Assembly: GCA_963829545.1 (NCBI GenBank)
Contig: CAWHIX010000005.1
Coordinates: forward strand, 1-64,000
Reading direction: 5' to 3'
Length of the DNA: 64,000 nucleotides
DNA from: JAXGXJ01 sp963829545
GTDB lineage: Bacteria; Actinomycetota; Thermoleophilia; RBG-16-64-13
Each line of letters begins with the position of its first letter. Position 1 is the first letter of the stretch. The notes beneath the pieces are model-generated. The model worked only from the letters and a program-made list of their open reading frames with translations, was not told the DNA's origin and made no database searches. The position numbers and the translations under genes were made by a program. Shown here one piece after another: positions 26,981 through 36,376 of the stretch.

Positions 26981-28357
26981 TCAGTACTCCTTGAGGATGT
27001 CGATCATGACGTCGGTGCCAAGAAGAGCGTAGTCCCGGGGAATGGTGAGCGGGGGCATGAAGCGAAAGACGTTCCCGTTCCTGCCGCAGGGGGTCATGAG
27101 AATGCCGCGGTTGAGGAGCTTGAAGGCGATCTCCCCTACTTTCTCCGGTGCGAGCGGTTCTTTGCTCTCCCGGTCGGCCACCACCTCACAGCCGACCATG
27201 AGGCCCCGGCCGCGCACCTCGCCTATGCACTTCACCTCGTCCATGGCCGCAAGCAGACGCCCCTTGATCTCTTCGCCCAGCTGAGTGGCCCGACCCAGGA
27301 GGTCCATCTCCGGGTCGGTGATGAGATCGATGTTGGTCATGCACACTTCGGCGCTCAGCGCGTTACCCGCGAAGGTGCTCGGCTGCGAGCCCGGGGTGAG
27401 CTTCTCCTCGATATCGGCCCGATAGGTGATGCCGGCCATGGGTAGGTCGCCGCCCATGCCCTTGCCCCAGGTGAGCATATCCGGCACCACGCCGGCGTGC
27501 TCGATAGCCCACATCTTGCCCGTGCGCCCGGCGCCCGACTGCACCTCGTCGGCTATGTAGAGACAGCCGTACTTCTCGCAGGCCGCCTTGATGATCTGGA
27601 AGAACTCCGGCTCGGGAGCCACGTAGCCGCCTTCGCCCTGCTGGGACTCCACGATGACGGCGGCCACGTCGTCCATGCCCGTATAGGGGGTATTGAGGAT
27701 GTAGTCCACGTATTTCGCGCACTGGTGCTGGCATTGAGGGTAGGTCATGTCGAAGGCGCAGCGGTAGCAGTAGGCATAGGGCACGTGGGTGACCCCGGGT
27801 ATGAGCGGCCCCCAGCCATGGCGGTAGTTGTACCCGGTGGTAAGGGCGGAGGTGCCGCACCACACCCCGTGATAGGCGCCCTGGAAGGCGACGATCTGGC
27901 TGCGGCCCGTGTACTTGCGGGCGAACTTGATGGCCGTCTCCACGGCGTCCGAGCCGGCCTGGAAGAAGGAGGTGTGGCAGTTGCCCCGCAGGCCCTCGGG
28001 CATGACCTCCGACACCCGTTTGGCCAGCGCGATGCGCTTGGGGTTGGTGATGTCGGTGGTGTGCATGATGCTCTCCGACTGGCGGCGGATGGCCGCGAGC
28101 ACCTTGGGGTGGCCCCGACCGACCGCGTTAACGGCCACTCCGGCGGCCATATCGATGTAGAGGTTGCCGTCGGCGTCTATGGCCGTGGCCCCCTTGCCCT
28201 GTTCGAGGATGACGGGAAAGTCGGCGCCCCCCCGGGTGAAGGCCTCGTAGCGGGCCGACTCTGCCATGAGGGCGGCCACCTTGGGACCGGGGACCTGCGT
28301 CACCATCCGCGGAGCGTCGGGGTAGGAGAGTTCCTTGAGTTCGGCTTCAGAGATCAT
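26981..28357 (-). CDS. class III (GabT-like) aminotransferase
   Basis: 458 residues. PLP-binding Lys in LTWGKGMGG, Asp in YIADEVQSGAGRTGK, FFQAGSDAVETAIKFAR for the cofactor phosphate. Acts on omega-amino groups such as 4-aminobutyrate or a related amino acid, giving an aldehyde. It starts 49 bases before LivF ends on the same strand, so it may share the transcript of the branched-chain transport genes upstream. Note the extra Cys cluster CYRCAFDMTYPQCQHQC (around residues 198-214), unusual for the family and possibly a metal site. Confidence 0.88.
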   Translation of the reverse strand: MISEAELKELSYPDAPRMVTQVPGPKVAALMAESARYEAFTRGGADFPVILEQGKGATAIDADGNLYIDMAAGVAVNAVGRGHPKVLAAIRRQSESIMHTTDITNPKRIALAKRVSEVMPEGLRGNCHTSFFQAGSDAVETAIKFARKYTGRSQIVAFQGAYHGVWCGTSALTTGYNYRHGWGPLIPGVTHVPYAYCYRCAFDMTYPQCQHQCAKYVDYILNTPYTGMDDVAAVIVESQQGEGGYVAPEPEFFQIIKAACEKYGCLYIADEVQSGAGRTGKMWAIEHAGVVPDMLTWGKGMGGDLPMAGITYRADIEEKLTPGSQPSTFAGNALSAEVCMTNIDLITDPEMDLLGRATQLGEEIKGRLLAAMDEVKCIGEVRGRGLMVGCEVVADRESKEPLAPEKVGEIAFKLLNRGILMTPCGRNGNVFRFMPPLTIPRDYALLGTDVMIDILKEY

Positions 28358-28406
28358 GGGCGGTTCCTTTCTTGGTCACGGACAATGATCCAGCAGCCGG
28401 CGCCCC

Positions 28407-29111
28407 TCACTCTCCGACCCCGAGATGCGTGGCCTTGATGCTCTCGTTGTCGACGAGTTCCTCCGGCGTCGATTCGTACACGATGGTGCCCCTGCTCATG
28501 ATGTAGGCGTAGTCGGCCACGCTCATGGCCATGCCGAAGTCCTGTTCCACCAGGAGAATCGACTGGCCAGCCGCCTTGAGTTCCGTGATGACCCTGAAGA
28601 CCTCGTCGACGACCACGGGGGCCAGACCCTCCGACGGCTCGTCGAACAGCAGCAGGTCGGGGTTGGTCATGAGCGCTCGGGCGATGGTGAGCATCTGCTG
28701 CTCGCCGCCCGAGAGGAGGTTGCCTTTGTTCTTGCGCCGCTCTTCCAGCTTCGGAAAGACCTTGAACACCTTCTCGAGAGTCCAGGGATCGGTCTTGCCC
28801 GACGTACGCGCAGCCATGGTCAGGTTCTCGGCCACCGAAAGCGAGGAGAAGATCATCCTCCCCTGGGGGATGAGCCCGATGCCCAGCCGCGCGATCTTGT
28901 GGGCCGGCAGACCGACCGTCTCCTGGCCGTTGAAGACGATGCTCCCCTTGCGCGGCGGGGTGAAGCCCATGATGGAGCGGATAGTGGTGGTCTTGCCCAT
29001 GCCGTTCCTGCCCAGCAGGGCCACGATGGTGGCGTCCTTCACCTCCAGAGATACGCCCTGAAGTATGTAGGAATCGCCGTACCAGGTATGTATGTCTTTG
29101 ATCTGAAGCAT
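28407..29111 (-). CDS. livF: branched-chain amino acid-type ABC transporter ATP-binding protein
   Basis: 234 residues. Walker A GRNGMGKTT, signature LSGGEQQML, Walker B LLLFDEPSEGL. LivF family: energises uptake of amino acids or of aromatic/fatty acids. Downstream of LivG by 6 bases. Last gene of livH-livM-livG-livF. Confidence 0.93.
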   Translation of the reverse strand: MLQIKDIHTWYGDSYILQGVSLEVKDATIVALLGRNGMGKTTTIRSIMGFTPPRKGSIVFNGQETVGLPAHKIARLGIGLIPQGRMIFSSLSVAENLTMAARTSGKTDPWTLEKVFKVFPKLEERRKNKGNLLSGGEQQMLTIARALMTNPDLLLFDEPSEGLAPVVVDEVFRVITELKAAGQSILLVEQDFGMAMSVADYAYIMSRGTIVYESTPEELVDNESIKATHLGVGE

Positions 29112-29117
29112 GCCCGC

Positions 29118-29874
29118 TCACCCAGCCTGTCGGGATCGGCTGCCCATGTAGATGTCCCTGACCATGGGATTGGCCCTGATCTCGTCACACGTGCCCTCGC
29201 AGGCGATCTCGCCGTAGTGCAGCAGAATCACCCGGTCCGCGACCCCGAAGACGAGGTCCATGTCGTGGGCGATCATGAGCACGGTGATCTTGGAGCCCAG
29301 CGCCCTGACGCGAGTGGTGATGTCCGCGCTCTCGGTGGTCGTCAAACCGCAACTCGGCTCGTCCAGCAACAGGAGTTCGGGGTTGCTGGCCAGGCTGAGA
29401 GCGATCTCGAGCTTGCGCTGCTGCCCGTACGCGAGCGAACTCACCACCTCGTCCCGCAGATCCCAGATGCCGGCCGATTCCAGCAATTGCTGCGCCGCCA
29501 CCTGTAGCTCCTTGACCTTCAGCAGATAGCGGAAGACACTGTATCGCCCCTTCTGCAACCCCTGCAGAGCGATGAGGGCGTTGACGTGGACGGTCTGTTG
29601 GGGAAACAGGCTGGTGATCTGGAACGACCGAGCCATTCCCATTTGTGTGCGGCCGTACACGGAAAGGTGCGTGATCTCCTGCCCCTTGAAATGCACCGAG
29701 CCCTCGGAGGGCTTGAGTTGTCCGGTGAGCACGTTGAACAGGGTGGTCTTACCGGCGCCGTTGGGACCGATGAGAGCCACCCGTTCACCTGGCTCCACGG
29801 CGAACGTCACCTTGTGCAGAACTGCCAAGCCTCCGAAACTGCATCGAGATACCCTGGACATCAAGCAGCGCCAC
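29118..29874 (-). CDS. livG: branched-chain amino acid-type ABC transporter ATP-binding protein (frameshifted)
   Basis: About 252 residues. GTG start at 29874 (VALLDVQGISMQF) lies inside the end of livM (14-base overlap). An indel near 29840 shifts to the main frame (GGLAVLHKV ... GPNGAGKTT, Walker B LLLLDEPSCGL, Q-loop). The signature reads SLAYGQQRKLEIA instead of LSGGQ-type, common in LivG. Partner of LivF. Confidence 0.85.
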
Positions 29875-30931
29875 GGATCAGCCTCCTCCAGCCCTTGAGG
29901 ATCCACACACCGAGTCCCTCGGGGATCACCATGATCGTCACCACGAACAGGGCGCCCAGGATCAGTGGCCAACGCTCGGGCAGGTACAGGCTGGCCAGGT
30001 ACTCGATCCCGACGTAGAGCATGCTCGCCACCAGCGGTCCGAAGAAGATGGTGGCGCTACCCAATATCACAATCAAGAAAGCGATATCGCTGGTGATCAT
30101 GGCCAGGTTGCTGGGGTGCATGATCCCCCCGAAGTACGCGAACATCACACCCGCCACACCACCGAACACGGCGGCGATGATCCAAGAGGTGTACTTGTAC
30201 ATCCAGGTGTTGTAGCCCAAAGCCTGCATGCGCCGCTCGTTGTCGTGGATGCCCCGCAGCGCGTATCCATACCGGGAGTTGACGATGCGGTACATGATGT
30301 AGATACAGACTACGGTGACGAAGAACACCAGGTAGTAGTAACGACCGGACGTCATATCGAAGCCAAGGCCCAGATCGGGCTCTGGTATACCCGCCAGGCC
30401 GGTGGAACCACCGGTCACCGGTCGGACGGAGATGGCCACGCGCGACAGGATCTCTCCGAAGGCGATAGTGGCCAGTAGGAAATAGATGGGGTTCGCATTG
30501 CCGGCTCCCACCCCGAACACCCGGAAGGCGGGAACGCCGAGGATCGCGGCGACAAGCGCCGTCACGAGGATGGCCAGCAGGAGGTTGAGCCAGAAATTGG
30601 AGATGCCCAGCTTGAGGACCAGCACCCCTGCGGCATACCCCCCCACCCCGAAGAAAGCGGCGTGTCCAAAGCTGGGGATGCCCGCATAGCCCCAGAGGAT
30701 GTTGAGGCTCATCCCGAAGAGACCGTAGATCATCATCTTCGTCACGAGGCTGGAGATGAACGAGGGGATGAAAAGGGGCAGGATGAGGATCAGGATGCCG
30801 ATCACCACCACGGGCAGGACGACCTCGATCAGAGGGCTCCGGGGCTTGGGCCTTCGCGGCGTCCCCGGGGTCGCGTCAGGGCCGACCACGGCGGCCGCAT
30901 CTTCCGGTACGCGGCTGATCTCGTCTGCCAT
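29861..30931 (-). CDS. livM: branched-chain amino acid-type ABC transporter permease LivM
   Basis: 356 residues from ATG 30931 (GGAAGG box). A hydrophilic N-terminal stretch rich in Pro and Arg (about 1-35) precedes about nine membrane helices, with NILWGYAGIPSFGHAAFFGVG and the EAA-like segment around the conserved Gly. In this sequence the upstream livH runs into livM in the same frame, so the two appear fused; the TGATG overlap suggests that is an indel artefact. Confidence 0.87.
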   Translation of the reverse strand: MADEISRVPEDAAAVVGPDATPGTPRRPKPRSPLIEVVLPVVVIGILILILPLFIPSFISSLVTKMMIYGLFGMSLNILWGYAGIPSFGHAAFFGVGGYAAGVLVLKLGISNFWLNLLLAILVTALVAAILGVPAFRVFGVGAGNANPIYFLLATIAFGEILSRVAISVRPVTGGSTGLAGIPEPDLGLGFDMTSGRYYYLVFFVTVVCIYIMYRIVNSRYGYALRGIHDNERRMQALGYNTWMYKYTSWIIAAVFGGVAGVMFAYFGGIMHPSNLAMITSDIAFLIVILGSATIFFGPLVASMLYVGIEYLASLYLPERWPLILGALFVVTIMVIPEGLGVWILKGWRRLIRGAA

Positions 30932-31793
30932 CAGAACACCTTCCTGCCCGATCAGTCCACTCGGCCGTACGAGCAGGATCACGATGAAGAAGATGTAGGC
31001 GAAGAACAACGCGGCCTCAGGTATGTACGCTTTGCCGAAGGTGTCGAGGAGGCCGATGACGAGCGCCCCCAGCATCGTCCCCTGGATGTACCCTGTGCCT
31101 CCTACGACCACCACGATCAAGGTCAGCAGGAGCAGGTTGTCCCCCATGGACGGATACGCGCCCAGGATGGGCGCTCCCAGGACGCCTGCGAGGCCTGCCA
31201 GCCCGACCCCTAACAGGAAGACGAGCGTGCTGACCAGGCCGTAATTGACGCCAAGGCCGGTGGTCATCTCCTTGTTGTCCATCCCCGCGCGGATGATGGC
31301 CCCCCACCGGGTCTTGTCCTGCATCCACCACAGCAAGCCGAGAACGATTATCCCCACCCCGGAGATGAAGACGCGGTAGATGGGGAAAGACAGACCGCCC
31401 ACCTTCAGAGCACCGGTCAGAAACTCCGGTGTCTGCGCGATCTGGGCCCTGGGACCCCAAATCCAGAGGATGACGTTGGCGATGATGTAGGCGATGCCGA
31501 TGGTCAGCACGGCCTGCTCGGGAACCTTGTTGTACAGATGCCTCAAGAAAGAAGAAGTAGAGCCTCAGGCCGATCACCGCCAGCGCGACGGCGGCGATCA
31601 CGACGGCCAGCCAGAAGCTGTTGAGCGTCTCGATGACCTGCAGCCCGATGTAGGCGCCGAGGACGAACAGGGCTCCGTGCGAGAGGTTGAGCACCCCCAT
31701 GACGCCGAAGGTCAGCGAGAAGCCCGCGGCCAGCAAGAAGAGGATGAAAGAGTACGAAAGACCATTAAGGCCTGTGACAAGCGCCTGACTCAT
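30931..31793 (-). CDS. livH: branched-chain amino acid-type ABC transporter permease LivH (frameshifted)
   Basis: About 287 residues from ATG 31793 (MSQALVTGLNGLSY). Membrane permease with a GVMGVLNLSHGALFVLGAY motif of LivH. Indel near 31547 shifts the frame. Its natural stop would be the TGA that overlaps the livM ATG (TGATG); as sequenced the frame runs through into livM. First gene of the transporter operon, 226 bases downstream of the binding protein gene at 32020-33285. Confidence 0.85.
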
Positions 31794-31944
31794 GCATGCC
31801 CTCCCCCCTGCGTGCGCCTCCGCCCTGGCGAACGCGCCCCGCGCGGCCTCGTAGCCCGACTGATTCACACTACCATAGCCGGAGGCCTGGTCGACGACGA
31901 CAGGCGCGGCTCACAAACCACGGGTCGCTCATTAACGCCGACCC

Positions 31945-31978
31945 CCGGGGGCTTCGCGCTGAGGCGCGAAGCCCCCGG
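31945..31978. terminator. terminator behind the first binding-protein gene
   Basis: Fifteen-pair stem ccgggggcttcgcgc / gcgcgaagcccccgg with a TGAG loop. Nearly the same hairpin follows the paralogous gene at 34762-34793, so it was duplicated with it. The rest of 31794-32019 shows no gene. Confidence 0.7.
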
Positions 31979-32019
31979 CACAACGCTCTACTGCCGGCTG
32001 CCCCCACGCGGCCGGTCCA

Positions 32020-33285
32020 TCATTGCAGGTCGCTCAGATCGCCGAGCACCACTTGCTCGAAGGTCTTGACCGGTACCCAGGTGAGGACACCGCTCACGTC
32101 CTGCACTTCCAGCATGAAGAGATTGCGTTTGGCGATGTAGCCGTCTTGAAGAGGCACGATCTGGATCTGGCCCGTAGGACTGTCCATGCTCAGAGCGGCC
32201 AGGGCGGGTTTGATCTTGTCCGGGGCGGTGTCACCACCGGTGGCCTTCAACCCCTCGATGTACATCATCACGGCCTGCCAGGCGCCATAGGCCTGGGGAG
32301 TGGGCATCTCGTCCGGATACAGCTTCTGGAAGCCGGCGATGAAGTCCTTGTTCATCGGGTAGTCGACCGTGTAGGTGTACAGGTCGACTCCGATCATGCC
32401 CTTGCCCATGTCACCAAGTTCGGCGAGCTGCGCGTCGCTGAAGTTGTTGGCCATGGGCGTGGCCAGCGGCGCGGTCAGCCCGTAGTCGTTGTACTGCTTG
32501 ACGAAGGGCACGGCACCGTTGCCGAAGATCCAGAAGAAGGTGAGATCCGCCGGCGGCATGGTGGTGAGGTAGGCGCTGAAGTCCACCAGATCGAGAGGCA
32601 CGTAGTTCTCACTGAGTATCTCGCCGCCGCCCTCCTCCACAAAGGCCTTCCGGAAGCCGTCGGTGAGAGCGTAGGCCGGGGTGTCGTCGTAGTTGATGAC
32701 GTTGGCGGTCTTGTAGCCACGCTCGGCCAGGAACTTGCCGAAGTAGTAGCCATAGGCATCCAGGATGCCGGCGTGCATGAAGGTCAGTCCGCTGGCGGTC
32801 TCCAGGTTCTCCTTGGGCCACGCGAAGATGGAAATCATGGGGACGCCGGAAGACTTGCCCAGGAAGTCGGAGACGGCCTTGGCCGAAGGCGAGAAGATGG
32901 GACCGACACTGGTGCTGATGTTGTCGCTCTCCACCAGCTTGCGCATCTTGTCCACGGCCACGACCGGGTCGGAGCCGTTGTCTTCCTTGAGGTACTCCAG
33001 AGGACGACCCTCCCATTGGTTGCCCATCATGTCGAGCGCGGTCAGGATCCCCTTCTCGGCCAACTCGGTGTCATAGGCCATGAAGCCCGTGAAACCCTCG
33101 TCGAAACCGAACTTGATCGCATCACCGCTCGCGGCCCCCGTCGTCTCGGTAGCATCCGCTGTGGTCTCGGTGCCGCCGGCCGTGGTCGCGGTCTCTTCGT
33201 CCCCGCCACAGGCTGCGGCGAAGACCGACATCATCAGTACTACTCCCAGCGCGAGAACAAGTGGGATCGATGTTCGTTTACTCAC
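32020..33285 (-). CDS. ABC transporter substrate-binding lipoprotein (Leu/Ile/Val-type fold)
   Basis: 421 residues from GTG 33285 (AAGGAGG box). Lipoprotein signal peptide with lipobox FAAAC (Cys at about 24), then a Thr-rich linker (about 28-48), then a type-1 periplasmic binding fold. 226 bases upstream of livH, so it is the likely partner of the LivHMGF system. Ligand not determined; Leu/Ile/Val-type family members bind amino acids, aromatic acids or amides. A close paralogue is at 34836-36123. Confidence 0.9.
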   Translation of the reverse strand: MSKRTSIPLVLALGVVLMMSVFAAACGGDEETATTAGGTETTADATETTGAASGDAIKFGFDEGFTGFMAYDTELAEKGILTALDMMGNQWEGRPLEYLKEDNGSDPVVAVDKMRKLVESDNISTSVGPIFSPSAKAVSDFLGKSSGVPMISIFAWPKENLETASGLTFMHAGILDAYGYYFGKFLAERGYKTANVINYDDTPAYALTDGFRKAFVEEGGGEILSENYVPLDLVDFSAYLTTMPPADLTFFWIFGNGAVPFVKQYNDYGLTAPLATPMANNFSDAQLAELGDMGKGMIGVDLYTYTVDYPMNKDFIAGFQKLYPDEMPTPQAYGAWQAVMMYIEGLKATGGDTAPDKIKPALAALSMDSPTGQIQIVPLQDGYIAKRNLFMLEVQDVSGVLTWVPVKTFEQVVLGDLSDLQ

Positions 33286-33310
33286 TGCTGCCTCCTTGCA
33301 TGGTTCCCTA

Positions 33311-34462
33311 CTACTGAACTGTGGCATTGACTTCTTCTTCGACCCCCCAGAGCTCGGTGATGTCGCAGGCGACATAGTCGATGCCCACTCCTTCGGCCAC
33401 CGCTTGGCACACCAGTTTCCCCTCGAGGACGTTCAGGCCCCTGAAGAGAGCCAGGTCCGAACGGAGAGCGGCCTTGTAGCCCTGGTCGGCAAGCTTGGAG
33501 ACGTAAGGGAAGGTGGCGTTTGTCAGCGCGAAAGTGGAGGTGCGGGCCACGGCGCCGGGCAGGTTCGCGACGCAGCAGAGGATGACTCCGTCGACGTCGA
33601 TGACCGGATGCTCGTGAGTGGTGGGCACCGCTCCTTCCACGCAGCCACCCTGGTCGATGGCCACGTCGACGATCGCCGAACCCTTCCGCATCTTCGTGAT
33701 CATGGCCTTGGTGATGACCTTCTTGGCCTTGGCTCCTGGGATAAGGAGTCCGCCGATGACCAGGTCGGCCTCGGCGACCGCTCGCCCGACGTTGAGCTCG
33801 TTGGAGGCGAGGACGTTCAGGCTGGGCCCGAAGACATCCGCCAGATATCGGAGTCGGTCGAGGTTGATGTCGAGGATGGTGACGCTCGCCCCCATGCCCA
33901 GGGCGACCTTGGCCGCGTTCGTCCCCACCACGCCGCCGCCCACGATGACGACCTTCGCCGGCGGAGTCCCAGGAACCCCGCCCAGCAACACTCCGCCGCC
34001 CCCGTTCTCCTTCTGCAGAAAGTGGGCACCCACCTGGACGGAGAGCTTACCCGCCACCTCGCTCATGGGCGTGAGCAACGGCAGCGCCCCGTTGGCGGCC
34101 TGCACGGTCTCGTAGGCTATGCCGATGACCCTCCGCTCCAGAAGCGCACGCGTCAGCTCAGGAGCCGGGGCCAGATGAAGGTACGTGAAGAGCACTTGGC
34201 CCGGATAAAGCAGCCCGTACTCCTGAGGTAGAGGCTCCTTGACCTTCACGATCATCTCGGACTCGGCGAAGACCTCTCGCGGTGTGGCCCGTATGCCTGC
34301 CCCCGCCTCCAGGTACTCGGCATCCGAGATGCCGGAGCCCACGCCTGCCGACTGCTCCACCAAGACCGTGTGACCATCGCCCACAAGGCTCTTGACACCC
34401 GCCGGAACCATGGCCACCCGGTACTCATGGTTCTTGACTTCCTTCGGTACGCCGACGATCAT
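33311..34462 (-). CDS. ald: alanine dehydrogenase
   Basis: 383 residues, typical length. N-terminal MIVGVPKEVKNHEYRVAMVP, NAD-binding GGGVVGTNAAKVALGMGA, and CVANLPGAVARTSTFALTNAT of the family. Interconverts L-alanine and pyruvate with NAD. It sits between two binding-protein paralogues, which supports a role in using imported amino acids. The upstream gap contains its promoter region. Confidence 0.95.
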   Translation of the reverse strand: MIVGVPKEVKNHEYRVAMVPAGVKSLVGDGHTVLVEQSAGVGSGISDAEYLEAGAGIRATPREVFAESEMIVKVKEPLPQEYGLLYPGQVLFTYLHLAPAPELTRALLERRVIGIAYETVQAANGALPLLTPMSEVAGKLSVQVGAHFLQKENGGGGVLLGGVPGTPPAKVVIVGGGVVGTNAAKVALGMGASVTILDINLDRLRYLADVFGPSLNVLASNELNVGRAVAEADLVIGGLLIPGAKAKKVITKAMITKMRKGSAIVDVAIDQGGCVEGAVPTTHEHPVIDVDGVILCCVANLPGAVARTSTFALTNATFPYVSKLADQGYKAALRSDLALFRGLNVLEGKLVCQAVAEGVGIDYVACDITELWGVEEEVNATVQ

Positions 34463-34761
34463 GGCATTGCCCCCCAGGTAGCTCGACCGTCTCGATCAAC
34501 CCTCTTGAATGCAGCCACCCCTGCGCTGCGCGAGCAGGCGCACTGTAGCAGAGTCGAGGCTCCTTGTCTAGCCCACTATGTGAGTAGCTGAGTAGTGCTC
34601 TCAGACTAGATACTCTGAAGCTGGAGGGTGCACACGGTCCGCGGGCGACGCAGGACCTGGCAGGCTGGGGGGCGTCGATTGCCGAAGGCCCAGTGGAAGA
34701 CGACGAAGACGACGAACCCGACTCACCAACAAGCGGTCGGGCACTCGCGGAGGCCGGCCTT
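34463..34761. other. intergenic region upstream of ald
   Basis: No gene, tRNA or large repeat seen. Should hold the ald promoter (AT-richer part about 34550-34620). Its left part (34463-34560) is not distinctive. Confidence 0.4.
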
Positions 34762-34793
34762 CGGGGGCTTCGCGCCACAGCGCGAAGCCCCCG
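34762..34793. terminator. terminator behind the second binding-protein gene
   Basis: Stem cgggggcttcgcgc / gcgcgaagcccccg with a CACA loop; near-copy of the hairpin at 31945-31978. Confidence 0.7.
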
Positions 34794-34808
34794 GCAGAAC
34801 ACCCTACT

Positions 34809-34832
34809 GCCGGCCGCCCTCAGGCGGCCGGC
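34809..34832 (-). terminator. second hairpin directly after the binding-protein stop
   Basis: Ten-pair stem gccggccgcc / ggcggccggc with a CTCA loop, 4 bases after the stop. Confidence 0.5.
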
Positions 34833-34835
34833 CTG

Positions 34836-36123
34836 TCATTGAACGTCGGCCAACTCGCCCAACAAGACCTGCTCGTAGGTCTTCACGGGTACCCAGGTGA
34901 GAACGTCGTTCACCTTCTGGACCTCGAGCATGAAGAAGTCACGCTTGGCGATGAACGCTTCCTTGTGCGGCACGATGGTCATCATGCCGGCCGGGCTGTC
35001 CATGGTCAGGTTCGACATGGCTTCGATGACCTTGGCCGGGGTGGTGTCGCCGCCCGTGGCCTTCAGCCCCTCCAGATACAGCATGATACCCTGCCAGGCT
35101 CCGTATCCCTGAGGGGTCGGGAACTCGTTCGGGTACAGCTTCTGATAGCCGGCGATGAAGTCCTTGTTCATCTGGTTGTCGATGGTGTACGCGTAGTAGT
35201 CGCAGGCGAGCATGCCCAAGCCGACGTCTCCCAGTTCGGCAAGCTGCGCGTCACTGAAGTTGTTGGACATGGGCGCCGCCAGCGGCGCCTCGAGACCGTA
35301 ATCCTTGTACTGTTTGACGAAGGGCACCGCCCCGTTGCCGAAGATCCAGAACACGGTCACATCGGCAGGCTTGAAGCTGGTCAGATAGGCACTGAAGTCG
35401 ACCACATCGAGAGGTACGTAGTTCTCGCTCAGCACCTCGCCACCGCCCTCATCCACGAAGGCCTTCTTGAAACCGGCCGTCAGCGCATAGGCCGGGGTGT
35501 CGTCGTAGTTGATCACGTTGGCCGTCTTGTAGCCCAATTCGGCCAGGTACTTGCCGAAGTAGTAGCCGTGGGAATCGAAGAAGCCCGTGTGGATGAAGGC
35601 CAGCCCGTTGGCGGTCTCAAGGTTCTCGGTCGGCTGCCCGACGATGGACATCTGCGGGATGCCGGACGACTTGCCCAGATAGTCGGCCACGGCCTTGGCG
35701 GAGGGCGAGAAGATGGGGCCGATCATGCAGTTGATGTTGTCGCTCTCCACCAGCTTGCGGGCCTTGTCGACCGCCACCACGGGGTCGGAGCCGTTGTCCT
35801 CTTTGAGATACTCAAGAGGACGGCCCTCCCACTGGTTGCCCAGCATGTCGAGAGCGGTGAGGATGCCCTTCTCGGCGAGCTCGGTGTCGTAGGCCATGAA
35901 GCCGGTGAACCCCTCGGTGAAGCCGAACTTGATGGGCTCGCCACTGGCGGCTCCGGTCGTCTCGGTACCGCCCGCAGTGGTCTCGGTGCCACCGGCGGTC
36001 GTATCGCTACCGGCGGCAGTGGTGGTCGTCTCGTCATCCCCGCCGCAGGCGGCCGCAAGATGCGCCACGGCCATGAGCCACCGCCAGCATGACGACGAGC
36101 AGGATAGATGGTCGCTTGCTCAT
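34836..36123 (-). CDS. ABC transporter substrate-binding lipoprotein, paralogue (frameshifted)
   Basis: About 428 residues from ATG 36123 (AGGAGGGG box; MSKRPSILLVVM). Signal peptide with lipobox LAAAC; an indel near 36075 shifts the frame within it. Thr-rich linker, then the same fold as 32020-33285 (shared blocks include WEGRPLEYLKEDNGSDPVVA). The two genes flank ald and arose by local duplication. Binding residues differ in the region around GPIFSPSAKAV..LGKSSG, so ligands may differ. Confidence 0.87.
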
Positions 36124-36376
36124 TTCCCCTCCTTGTGTTCCCCAACTTGAGCTTCCGCCGCTCGTCACTGCCACGTGAGCGGTCCCGCCTCTCCGAGGAT
36201 CCACACTAGCAGGCAGAAGGCCCGCATGCACAAGTCATTGTGCCCCAGAATCACGGCCGTCCGCCTATGGCAGGCAAGCCCAGTCGAATCCATCGGCTGG
36301 GCAAAGCCGGCATCATCCCTGCGCTGCGGCACGGCCCGCAGATGACGGCCGACGGGAGTCGGCCGAAGGGCCGGGT

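Noticed and set aside
31945..34793. The repeated hairpins as a mobile or REP-type element
   Set aside because: Only two copies, each at the same place behind paralogous genes, so gene duplication explains them.
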